Positions 10,701 through 17,686 of a stretch of DNA of 56,493 nt are shown piece after piece. How positions within the stretch are numbered: position 1 is the first letter of the stretch; each line of letters opens with the position of its first letter. Origin of the DNA: CAZGLR01 sp964526635 (GTDB lineage Bacteria; Zixibacteria; MSB-5A5; GN15; JAAZOE01). The stretch covers positions 1-56,493 of the forward strand of contig CAZGLR010000006.1 in the NCBI GenBank assembly GCA_964526635.1. Direction: 5' to 3'. The notes under the pieces were generated by a model. That model did not search any database and was not told the DNA's origin. It saw only the letters and a list, made by a program, of their open reading frames with translations. Position numbers and translations under genes: made by a program.

Positions 10701-11407
10701 GCGTCACTCTTGACTGGGAAGCTCAGGCCGGCGACGGGCTCGGAGCCAGCGAGGCGGTCACTGTGTTGCCGTTCAGCCGTCTGACATCATCATTGGATAT
10801 GTGGAATATCAGCGGGGGGCTGGCTGTCGTGGAACAGGGTGTCGGTGGAAGTCTGGATGATACCGTGATCGTGTCAGGTCAGGCCGATGGCGCAGATAAT
10901 TCGGGATTCCCGCCCGGCGAACTGGAGGCATCGATCGCACTTCATATTCTGCCGTCGAGCGCAATCGATGGCTCCGAACGGACATTGTGTATCGATACGC
11001 TTACCGGATCATGGTCACTGACACCGCTGGATGATACCGCCCGTTCGATACCGTTTTCCGGAGGTATCTGCTATCCGGTCGTATATCGTAATCTGGTCGG
11101 TACCGATGAAGATGATCTGCCGCTGCCGGGCCAGTATTCTCTGGATCAGAATTACCCGAACCCGTTTAATCCCGCGACGACAATCAGCTTTACTTTACCC
11201 CGGGCGTCGAGTGTTCGATTGGAGATATTTAATATCATCGGCCAAAATGTCAGAGTATTGGCAGATGATTATTATGCAGCCGGTGAGCATACTATTGTAT
11301 GGGATGGACGGAGTAGCTCTGGTAAGCCGGTGGCAACCGGTTTGTATTTATATCGCCTGATTGCTGACGATTTCGTTCAGACAAAAAAGATGCTTCTGTT
11401 GAAATAA
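7778..11407 (+). CDS. Large secreted cadherin/Ig-like repeat protein with T9SS-like C-terminal domain
   Basis: This 1209-residue protein begins with a signal peptide (about 1-21, ends VALG). The first ~750 residues hold about eight repeats of ~95-105 residues. Each starts near NxPPxxxPxxDTT, continues with EGxTLxLxIxAxDPD and ends in TxTVxVxD, the pattern of dystroglycan-type cadherin-like or Ig-like domains. A beta-rich region similar in layout to the preceding 324-residue protein follows (about 940-1100). The end is a T9SS-type sorting domain (QNYPNPFNP, FNIIGQ, GLYLYRL, KKMLLLK). The repeats are acidic (Asp-rich), as in calcium-binding adhesins. I chose the ATG at 7778 because it places the signal peptide at the N-terminus and AGGG precedes it. 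A role in surface adhesion or a filament is inferred. Confidence 0.75.
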   Translation: MPRFYIILFFIYLITTSVALGQNNPPIWDPVNDTTILEGQTLTLNLQANDDDLLDNLVITYLAVPGDSSDVTFTDVGGGSATFVYTPGYDAENDSVHIFTFVVTDGTDDDSLTVNITVVDFDPLPEIDPIPDTSVVEGDTLELDITALDPDGSDIDILILGDDLEPNMTFFPSGSPGPGEAQITFRFIPEFYQAGIYKIRVYATPFLQPNNRLDSAEFTVTVIEAGNQPPEIFAEIDTLITLEGEIDTLLITAADPDSTVPHISFVAPLIDNAVFVDSGNGAATVFFSPDAAQIGDTGTITFIAIDSTEIGAILEDSIDVTFVVIGPNLPPELTPLQDDTVYADEPLAPFFVIAIDSLSKSVVITADPVPNSNFDFQGQSAEATYRGIFNFTPDTTQIGDISVGFYASDGNSADTVFKNITVLPPRNKPPRFDFPPADTTFTVIELDSLIVPIGATDPESDSVEFSIVDDTLASDTLIYTGRDTTQYQAAYIFVPTQEQAGNYQIQIQAVDFPDVIDDQRDTTLTFNIVVEELNPAPTFTAPDSTSFSVNELQQLEIIFAASDPRDDIITFSIVDDTLAIDTLINLGNDSARYTISPGVTDGDVYSITILASDSASNDIDIQQVQLTVTITVIDINPPPVIDDIMSWVVNEGTTIIDTITASPAGPDRQIPELSIEPPAAGIGDGIGSYFFRDQGDGSALFDYTPGFALTDGTTTTLKFFVTARDSFSDTTVSFNVTVSNIPKNINDIGEADSVVLETDGWWAGDDILALRCRIWNDSIVTGGLTGFSWSDPDLECDSIVYGSLLDSAQYRNSFIFNDSLLFSVEFLFFDSMGIAPSGGEYFTAFFHHLNPAQWKRGNTVYFDSSKVGNNGAFVLDNKLRATMPGLLPDVRAFFNKAPNTYPPFMINEQVRAAFDSSSVAVYDVNDGVYLSPEDTIYTGINADGQPYRYQLHIRLENPETLSDVSLGLVLSSTDGVTLDWEAQAGDGLGASEAVTVLPFSRLTSSLDMWNISGGLAVVEQGVGGSLDDTVIVSGQADGADNSGFPPGELEASIALHILPSSAIDGSERTLCIDTLTGSWSLTPLDDTARSIPFSGGICYPVVYRNLVGTDEDDLPLPGQYSLDQNYPNPFNPATTISFTLPRASSVRLEIFNIIGQNVRVLADDYYAAGEHTIVWDGRSSSGKPVATGLYLYRLIADDFVQTKKMLLLK

Positions 11408-11751
11408 TCCCTTTTTGTTGTCAACAAATTATCCACAGTTGTGTTAATAACTTAATATGTAATAACTTCCGTATCGCATTGCCTGTAGTTTCCTCTATTT
11501 CAAGGGTTTTCCACAATTGGGCATAATCTATTTTTTCGGGGCAATCCACTGTATTGTGTTGTTGGCGCAAATGTTCACGGATATACCGAATTATTGGGTA
11601 TCGAGATACCGTGATGGCCTTATTGCGTTATAGTCGGCCCGCAGGTTCAGCGTGGCGGTAATTTTGGTTGACTTTTGTATCCCGATATGTTAGTATCTAT
11701 CATGGGTAATCCAGGGCATATGCTATAAGTGTATGATTTTCAAGGAGTTAT
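11408..11751. other. Intergenic region, non-coding
   Basis: AT-rich 344-base interval without a gene. It carries the promoter listed at 11668 and an AAGGAG ribosome binding site for the next gene. No hairpin terminator was recognised after the upstream gene. Confidence 0.4.
11668..11696 (+). promoter_or_regulatory. Promoter candidate for the GH42/GH35-like gene
   Basis: TTGACT (11668-11673) and TAGTAT (11691-11696) have a 17-base spacer, about 55 bases before the ATG. Confidence 0.35.
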
Positions 11752-13935
11752 ATGTTAGGCGTAGATGGAAATCGGCTAACAATAGGTAAAGATATTTACT
11801 ATCCATTCTCGGTGGAGATGCATTACTTCCGGGTGGATAAACGGTATTGGTCGGTTTGTTTTGAGCGGATTAAGCGCGCCGGATTTCGTATTCTATCCAC
11901 AGCGGTGCCATGGAATCTGCATCAGGACAAGAACAAGGATATCGACTTCAATGGCTTCCAGGATCCTCGCAAGGATCTGGTGGTTTTTCTTGAATTGGCC
12001 CGTGAGTTTGGTTTCAAGGTTATTTTGCGTCCGGGGCCATGGATTGCCGGGCAATGGCCCAATGGCGGCATTCCCAATTTTGTGCTCGATGATAAAAGTC
12101 TGCTGGCACGCGATGCTGCCAATAAGTTGGTTTCCCTGGATGATGTGGTCGGGGTTTCGGGCGGCAAGCTGGTTTGTTATCAGCATCCCCATTTTCAGCA
12201 TTTCCTGAAAAATTATCTGAAGAACCTGATTGAGACGACTCGTAATTATATTCATCCGCGTGGTCCGGTCTTCATGGTCGAGTTTGATTTCGAAACCTCC
12301 TTTTGTCATAAGACCGGCGCCGGGGAAGCAGATTACAATCAGTATGTGATTGAGACGATGTATCCTGCCTATCTTGAGCGGGTTTATGAGGATATCAAGA
12401 AGCTCAACGCCACCTATATAGAAAAGAACAAGACATTTGCGGCGGTCGAACCGCCCCGTGATTTCGAGAAGGTCGACGTCAAGCAAGTGCCCAAAATCAT
12501 GGACTGGTTCCGTTTCAAGGAATCGTATCTCTCTGAGTTTTTGACAGGTCTGGAGCAGTTATTTAAATCCTATACGGTGATGCCGTTTTTCTTCCGTTCA
12601 TTGTATTTCGAGCGGGAGCAGCCGTTGCCGGTATTTTCTCTGCAAACCGGTGGTGAGACCGAGCCTCTGGTTGGGGCGTCGGTGTTTCCCGATGGCACCT
12701 ATTTCGATTTGATGCAAAAGGCCCGATACATGCGGACGATGACTGATTTCGCCTGGGCACCATCGTTTATCTCCGGCAACATGACGGCCAATCCGAAAGA
12801 ATCGCAGAAGAACTTCCCGATTTCCGACGGGCACCGTCGATTTTTCACCACTGCCGGTCTGGCGGGTGGTTTCAAGGGTTTCAATCATTATATGTTCGTT
12901 GACCGTGATCACTGGTATGGCGCGCCGGTTGGGCGCGATGGTACGATCGGCGGCGGGTTTGAAATGATCAAGCGTCTCAACATTGCTATTCCGAAGATGG
13001 AAGTCAATCTGCTCGAGTCCGAGAACCAGGTCGCGGCGGCGTTTTATCGGCCCTATCAGTGGGTGTCAAAAATCAAGGAAGCAGTCGGGCTGGAATATGT
13101 CGATCGCCTGATGCATGAGACTTTCAACGGTCTCTGTCGTGACCTGAGCCGTCTGCGTTTCGATCATGGCGTCGGCGATGTGGCTTTCCCGGATCGCCTG
13201 AAGAAATTCAAAACGGTGCTGATTCCGGTTGCCGAGATGATGGATGGTGCTGTTCAGCAGGGAATTATTTCACTGGCTGAAGCCGGAATCAACGTAATTC
13301 TGGTCGGATTGATGCCGCAATACGATGAAAACGGCGAGGCTGAGACCACGCTTTCCAAACAACTCCATATTAAAACAACAGTTGGATTGACTATCGGCGA
13401 TGTCGAGTATGACAAAAAGCAGTGTTTCACCAGCTATATTTATGGCAGTATCCGGACCACTGATGCCAAGATCAAGAAGATCAGTACTTTTAAGGGCAAG
13501 ACTGTCGGGGTATGCTCGAGCCGTTTTAAAGGCAAAGTATATTTCTTCACCTATGATCTCGCCTCGGGAGGGGATTTCCATAAGTTGGGGTATCTCGAGA
13601 GTATTCTCACCGAAACACAGAATGAGCCGCATGTCTATGTCTCTGATCCCAATGTCGAAGTGGTTGTGCAGCATACCGACAAAACCTATGTCGTGTATAT
13701 CATGGCGCCGCCGGCGGGTGAGCTTAACGATGCCACCGATATTCGCACCAAGGAGATCATCCTGAAAATCGATTTACGCCAGTTGGGCTTCAAGGGCCTC
13801 AAGATCAAGTTGATCGACCAGTTTGCCGACGAGGAAGAGCAGCCGCTGAGAACGACTGTCGATGATTTGAAAAACGGTATCGCCATGAATATGAGTTTCC
13901 CCGATGGGAAAATTTACCTGATTCAAAAATACTGA
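11752..13935 (+). CDS. GH42/GH35-like glycoside hydrolase-family protein
   Basis: This is a 727-residue protein without signal peptide, so probably cytoplasmic. The N-terminal barrel resembles beta-galactosidases of clan GH-A: FSVEMHYFRV, the segment ILSTAVPWNLHQ and RPGPWIAGQWPNGGIPNF are GH35-like. The region with KKLNATY, VEPPRDF and MDWFRFKE looks like GH42. The segment VLIPVAEMMDGAVQQG then LAEAGINVILVG (about 490-520) matches the GH42 trimerisation-type domain. The acid/base position reads MVEFDFE (Glu181), where the usual Asn before the Glu is Phe. At the expected nucleophile position (FISGNMTAN, about 347-355) no Glu is seen. An AAGGAG sequence precedes the ATG. It may be an active enzyme with unusual residues or a non-catalytic relative; substrate unknown. 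Confidence 0.65.
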   Translation: MLGVDGNRLTIGKDIYYPFSVEMHYFRVDKRYWSVCFERIKRAGFRILSTAVPWNLHQDKNKDIDFNGFQDPRKDLVVFLELAREFGFKVILRPGPWIAGQWPNGGIPNFVLDDKSLLARDAANKLVSLDDVVGVSGGKLVCYQHPHFQHFLKNYLKNLIETTRNYIHPRGPVFMVEFDFETSFCHKTGAGEADYNQYVIETMYPAYLERVYEDIKKLNATYIEKNKTFAAVEPPRDFEKVDVKQVPKIMDWFRFKESYLSEFLTGLEQLFKSYTVMPFFFRSLYFEREQPLPVFSLQTGGETEPLVGASVFPDGTYFDLMQKARYMRTMTDFAWAPSFISGNMTANPKESQKNFPISDGHRRFFTTAGLAGGFKGFNHYMFVDRDHWYGAPVGRDGTIGGGFEMIKRLNIAIPKMEVNLLESENQVAAAFYRPYQWVSKIKEAVGLEYVDRLMHETFNGLCRDLSRLRFDHGVGDVAFPDRLKKFKTVLIPVAEMMDGAVQQGIISLAEAGINVILVGLMPQYDENGEAETTLSKQLHIKTTVGLTIGDVEYDKKQCFTSYIYGSIRTTDAKIKKISTFKGKTVGVCSSRFKGKVYFFTYDLASGGDFHKLGYLESILTETQNEPHVYVSDPNVEVVVQHTDKTYVVYIMAPPAGELNDATDIRTKEIILKIDLRQLGFKGLKIKLIDQFADEEEQPLRTTVDDLKNGIAMNMSFPDGKIYLIQKY

Positions 13936-13954
13936 CATTACCGGATGTTGAATT

Positions 13955-13982
13955 AAGGCGGTCACTGGCCGCCTTTTTTTTT
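13955..13982 (+). terminator. Intrinsic terminator
   Basis: A 9-bp stem (AAGGCGGTC with GGCCGCCTT, one wobble pair) on an ACT loop is followed by eight or more T. It closes the glycoside-hydrolase-like gene. Confidence 0.75.
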
Positions 13983-14061
13983 GTTTGAATTATTGCCATT
14001 CGAAGTCAAGCGATATACTATTCGAGAAGGGCTTTTCGGATTCAGCAAGGCAGAGGAATTT

Positions 14062-15771
14062 ATGGTGAGAACTATATACCAGGTGGCAGGTGTCAGGTGC
14101 TTAGTACTGATACTGCTGATTTTATCAGGATGCAGTAATGTTGCGCAGGAGCGGGTGTTTCGAAACGGCTGTGTGGTGGCCTCGGAAGCGGAGGCGGCCC
14201 GGATCGGATTGCGCGCGTTGCAAGATGGTGGCAATGCGATCGATGCCGCGGTGGCGACCGCCCTGGCGCTGGCTGTGACCTATCCCGAAGCCGGTAATAT
14301 CGGCGGCGGCGGGTTTGCGTTGGTGTATCTGGCTGAAGAAGATACAGTCATGTATCTCGATTTCCGGGAGACCGCGCCCTCGGCCGCGTCGCCCGATCTG
14401 TATATGATAGATTCGCTGCGGGTGGATCAGCAGAAATCACAGATGGGGGCATCGGCTGCCGGGGTACCGGGGACGGTGGCCGGTTTATATGAATTGCATG
14501 ACCGTTTTGGCGCCCTGGAATGGTCAGCGGTGGTGGCGCCGGCGCGGTCGCTGGCCGATACGGGAATTGTCGTGACCGATAATCTGCGGCAGTCACTTCT
14601 GGAACACCGTGATAAACTACTCGAGTTTGAATCGACCTCCGAAATGCTTTTCCCCGGGGGCCATTCGCCGGAAGTCGGCGAAAAGCTGTTTTTGAGCGAT
14701 CTGGCCGCCACCCTGACGGCTATCGAACTCGATGGCCGCGATGGTTTCTATACCGGTGAAGTCGCCGAAGAAATAGCCGAGTATTGCGCGGCCAACGGTG
14801 GCTATATCACGCTTGAGGATATGGCCATGTATCAGCCGATATGGCGCGATCCGGTGAGTGTGCAATTCCGTGGACTCGATGTTTATTGCGCCGGGTTGCC
14901 GTCGTCAGGCGGTATCGTCATGGGTCAGATTCTGCTGATGCTGGACCGCTATGAACTCGAGCGATACACTACCGGCTCGCCGCAGTATATGCATCTGTTC
15001 GCCGAGGCCGCCCGTCGGGCTTATGCCGACCGGGCTGAGTATCTGGGCGATCCGGCTTATACCGAAGATTATACCAGATCGCTGCTTGAAGAGGAATATA
15101 TCAGCGCCCGGCTGAGTTCGCTTGATATGGACAATGCGAGTTCATCGGATGAAGTCCTGCCCGGCCTGCCGCGCGGGCGCACTGAATCGGATCAGACCAC
15201 GCATCTGGTGACCGCTGACCGCAACGGCAACATTGTCTCACTGACTTACACGATCAACGCCAGCTATGGCTCCGGGGCGGTGGTCGAGGGCGCCGGATTT
15301 TTGCTGAATAATGAAATGGATGATTTCGCCATCGCGCCGGGCGTGCCGAATATGTATGGCCTGGTCGGGGGCGAGGCCAACCAGATCGAAGCCGGCAAGC
15401 GGATGTTATCGTCGATGTCCCCGACGATCGTGTTTGATGACGGGAAGCCATATCTGGCTCTGGGGTCGCCGGGCGGATCGAAGATTATCACGGCGGTGGC
15501 GCAGACGATTATCAATCATCGGGTGTTCAATTTGACTGTGGGCGAGGCGGTAGCCGAGCCGAGATTTCATCATCAGTGGCATCCGGATGTGATTCGGGTG
15601 GAAGAGGCCGGATTCGAGCCGGCCGTGATAGCGAAATTGAAATTGATGGGGCATCAGGTTGATCCGCGGGAGCCATATTCGGAGGTCATGGCGATCGGGT
15701 TTTCGCGTGATGGATTGTTTAAGACGGGCGCAGCCGACCCGCGTGGTCATGGTGTCGCAGTGGGGTATTGA
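14062..15771 (+). CDS. ggt: Gamma-glutamyltranspeptidase, lipoprotein
   Basis: This 569-residue enzyme cleaves the gamma-glutamyl bond of glutathione and related peptides. It is made as a proenzyme that cuts itself before a catalytic threonine. That residue is Thr379 in SDQTTHLVTAD, followed by the small-subunit motifs YTIN, LLNNEMDDF, SSMSPTI and the oxyanion/substrate loop GSPGGSKIIT. The N-terminus has a lipobox (LILSGC), so the protein is probably a lipid-anchored periplasmic enzyme. The start at 14062 is preferred over upstream codons because GAGGAA lies just before it and it puts the lipobox at the right distance. Length fits the family. It stands alone between a terminator and the repeat island. 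Confidence 0.93.
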   Translation: MVRTIYQVAGVRCLVLILLILSGCSNVAQERVFRNGCVVASEAEAARIGLRALQDGGNAIDAAVATALALAVTYPEAGNIGGGGFALVYLAEEDTVMYLDFRETAPSAASPDLYMIDSLRVDQQKSQMGASAAGVPGTVAGLYELHDRFGALEWSAVVAPARSLADTGIVVTDNLRQSLLEHRDKLLEFESTSEMLFPGGHSPEVGEKLFLSDLAATLTAIELDGRDGFYTGEVAEEIAEYCAANGGYITLEDMAMYQPIWRDPVSVQFRGLDVYCAGLPSSGGIVMGQILLMLDRYELERYTTGSPQYMHLFAEAARRAYADRAEYLGDPAYTEDYTRSLLEEEYISARLSSLDMDNASSSDEVLPGLPRGRTESDQTTHLVTADRNGNIVSLTYTINASYGSGAVVEGAGFLLNNEMDDFAIAPGVPNMYGLVGGEANQIEAGKRMLSSMSPTIVFDDGKPYLALGSPGGSKIITAVAQTIINHRVFNLTVGEAVAEPRFHHQWHPDVIRVEEAGFEPAVIAKLKLMGHQVDPREPYSEVMAIGFSRDGLFKTGAADPRGHGVAVGY

Positions 15772-15780
15772 GAAGTATCA

Positions 15781-16153
15781 GATTGGGTGCTCCACAGCTT
15801 GCTGTGGGGGAAGGTTGGTAGGTTAGTTGCGGGAACCCGCCCATTGCTTCGCAACGGGCGGGCCGTCGGGTATTAGATGCGAAGCCATCGGCTTTGCCAA
15901 GATGGCGGAACCTCGCTCACTCCGTTCGCGACCGCCTTCGGCGGCAGGGATTCCGCCCTACAATTTCGCGTTCTGATAGAACATTGTGGCGCGCCTCTTC
16001 AGGGGCGCGCCCGGCTATGCGTATTGCGGCTGGCGGCTACCCGCCAGCTCCAGATGGTACACCAGCCACAAAAAACGGCCCCATACCGATTGACGAGATT
16101 GATTTTAATTAGGTATCAATTAAGCATGAATTTTCAGATGGATAGATTATGTG
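15781..16153. repeat. Long direct repeat, copy 1
   Basis: A 373-base unit nearly identical to 16231-16605. It is packed with short palindromes: CCACAGC-TT-GCTGTGG (15792-15807), a 12-bp stem at 15836-15862 around CCATTGC-TTC-GCAACGG, GCCATC-GGCTTTGCC-AA-GATGGC (15884-15906), CCGCC-TTC-GGCGG, two GGCGCGCC blocks and GCTGGCGG-CTAC-CCGCCAGC. Open frames through it have no start signals and run across palindromes, so I do not call genes. Confidence 0.9.
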
Positions 16154-16211
16154 GTTGGCGCACGTCCTCGTGCGCCAACAGAAATCCCGCCGGCGGACGG
16201 GGACGTCCGCC
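16154..16211. repeat. Two perfect palindromes between the direct repeats
   Basis: GTTGGCGCACG (16154-16164) pairs perfectly with 16169-16179 around a TCCT loop. GGCGGACG (16192-16199) pairs perfectly with 16204-16211 around GGGA. Neither has a T tract, so terminators are unlikely. Confidence 0.8.
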
Positions 16212-16230
16212 AGCCACTGGAATTCAGTCC

Positions 16231-16605
16231 GATTGGGGTGCTCCACAGCTTGCTGTGGGGGAAGGTTGGTAGGTTAGTTGCGGGAACCCGCCCATTGCTT
16301 CGCAACGGGCGGGCCGTCGGGTATTAGATGCGAAGCCATCGGCTTTGCCAAGATGGCGGAACCTCGCTCACTCCGTTCGCGACCGCCTTCGGCGGCAGGG
16401 ATTCCGCCCTACAATTTCGCGTTCTGATAGAACATTGTGGCGCGCCTCTTCAGGGGCGCGCCCGGCTATGCGTATTGCGGCTGGCGGCTACCCGCCAGCT
16501 CCAGATGGTACACCAGCCACAAAAAACGGCCCCATACCGATTGACGAGGTTGATTGAAATTTAGGTATCTATTAAGCATGAATTTTCAGATGGATAGATT
16601 ATGTG
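16231..16605. repeat. Long direct repeat, copy 2
   Basis: A 375-base copy of 15781-16153. By eye the differences are one extra G near the left end and a few changes in the last ~60 bases. The high identity indicates a recent duplication or ongoing conversion. Confidence 0.9.
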
Positions 16606-16615
16606 AGCAGGAAGG

Positions 16616-16636
16616 CGACAATGCTGCGCATTGTCG
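16616..16636. repeat. Palindrome of the CGACAAT family
   Basis: CGACAATGC (16616-16624), loop TGC, GCATTGTCG (16628-16636): a perfect 9-bp stem. Close relatives occur at 17291 and 40836. Confidence 0.8.
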
Positions 16637-16696
16637 GGCCACCGGTCCTAAAAACGGGGGCTGATCACAATTCCCAAGAAGTTAAGGAAGGCAACT

Positions 16697-17215
16697 ATGA
16701 ATAAGAAACATATGAGCAAAGAAAATCTCTTAATTGAATTAATAAACCGTGTTGAGAGTGCATTCGACAGCCTTGGTATTAGATACATCAAGAAGACTCA
16801 ATTTAACTCAATGGTTGATGCCATGATGTTCAAAATGAGTGGAAACCGTGCCTATGGATATGTGCTTCGGAAGGACAAGACAAATAGCACGGCTCGATCG
16901 AATCTGGTATTCCGATTCAAATCTGGTGATCACCCAAAGAACTGGTTCAAAGAGAACGACATCCCTAAAACGGCACGATCTTGGCAAGAGAGATTCATAC
17001 GAGTTTGGTCGGAAGAAACGGATACACACGAGATGATGCGAGAGCCGTCAAAAGTGACAGATCAATTCGGCATTCGTGTTTCCGAGGAGGAATTGGGAGC
17101 GGGTGACTTTGATGAAAGCCTGCAAGTATATGTGCGGATTGCAGCAGCAGCGGCCATGGCGGCAAATTCCCCGAAGAACCGAGACTGGTCCGAATATGAG
17201 GATCTCATTGTCTAA
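16697..17215 (+). CDS. Hypothetical protein, 172 residues, not recognised
   Basis: I do not recognise this protein. It has no signal peptide or membrane segment. The N-terminal half is basic, with polar and aromatic residues (RSNLVFRFKSGDHPKNWFKEND), the middle holds SWQERFIRVWSEE, and the C-terminal part is acidic with an Ala-rich helix (VRIAAAAAMAAN) and ends SEYEDLIV. An AAGGAAGG ribosome binding site about seven bases before the ATG and normal codon phasing support a real gene. It sits alone inside a palindrome-rich repeat island next to an assembly gap, and its base use is visibly more AT-rich than that of neighbours, which suggests acquisition from elsewhere. No function is proposed. 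Confidence 0.6.
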   Translation: MNKKHMSKENLLIELINRVESAFDSLGIRYIKKTQFNSMVDAMMFKMSGNRAYGYVLRKDKTNSTARSNLVFRFKSGDHPKNWFKENDIPKTARSWQERFIRVWSEETDTHEMMREPSKVTDQFGIRVSEEELGAGDFDESLQVYVRIAAAAAMAANSPKNRDWSEYEDLIV

Positions 17216-17290
17216 GTTAGTGAACTGGGTATTTGGGCTGGATAACAGCTGTAGGCTTTTTCAACCAAATTTGTGTCAAAGGCCGGGTGG

Positions 17291-17317
17291 CCCGATAATC
17301 GCTGTGCGATTGTCGGG
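17291..17317. repeat. Palindrome of the CGACAAT family
   Basis: CCCGATAATCGC (17291-17302), loop TGT, GCGATTGTCGGG (17306-17317): a 12-bp stem with one wobble pair. It has the same design as 16616 and 40836. Confidence 0.8.
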
Positions 17318-17366
17318 TTCCCGCTAACTTATTTCAATCCGGGGAACAGAGTCACCGATTACTTAT
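17312..17366. repeat. 55-base sequence left of the gap
   Basis: These 55 bases, running up to the N run, are repeated exactly at 17467-17521 directly after it. This looks like an assembly overlap rather than biology (see findings). Confidence 0.85.
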
Positions 17367-17466
17367 NNNNNNNNNNNNNNNNNNNNNNNNNNNNNNNNNN
17401 NNNNNNNNNNNNNNNNNNNNNNNNNNNNNNNNNNNNNNNNNNNNNNNNNNNNNNNNNNNNNNNNNN
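17367..17466. other. Assembly gap (100 N)
   Basis: A run of exactly 100 N, a conventional placeholder of unknown true length. It interrupts a non-coding, palindrome-rich stretch. Confidence 0.98.
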
Positions 17467-17521
17467 GTCGGGTTCCCGCTAACTTATTTCAATCCGGGGA
17501 ACAGAGTCACCGATTACTTAT
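17467..17521. repeat. 55-base sequence right of the gap
   Basis: Exact copy of 17312-17366. Confidence 0.85.
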
Positions 17522-17556
17522 CAAGAGGCGCTATCATCGCTCGACCAAAACATAAA

Positions 17557-17609
17557 CCCACCACTGCATGGTGGGCTACAGATTGGCTATCCCACAGCGG
17601 AGCTGTGGG
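17557..17609. repeat. Two palindromes upstream of the permease gene
   Basis: CCCACCA-CTGCA-TGGTGGG (17557-17575) and CCCACAGC-GGA-GCTGTGGG (17591-17609) are perfect stems. The second is a close relative of the palindrome at 15792 in the duplicated unit. Confidence 0.75.
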
Positions 17610-17646
17610 GCGACCGGACTTCGCATATTATTTCCGCACCATCTAC

Positions 17647-17674
17647 TTGACCATGGCGGCAAAATCGCTACATT
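17647..17674 (+). promoter_or_regulatory. Promoter with a very short leader
   Basis: TTGACC (17647-17652) and TACATT (17669-17674) are 16 bases apart. The ATG at 17687 follows 12 bases later and has no Shine-Dalgarno sequence, which would leave a leader of only a few bases. Confidence 0.4.
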
Positions 17675-17686
17675 TAGCCCTCGTCT

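Noticed and set aside
15877..16272. Open frame of 131 codons in the repeat, with a second near-copy at 16328
   Set aside because: It runs across several palindromes, lacks a ribosome binding site and its translation has no protein-like pattern.
15781..16605. CRISPR array
   Set aside because: The repeats are two long units, not many short repeats with unique spacers, and no cas gene is present.
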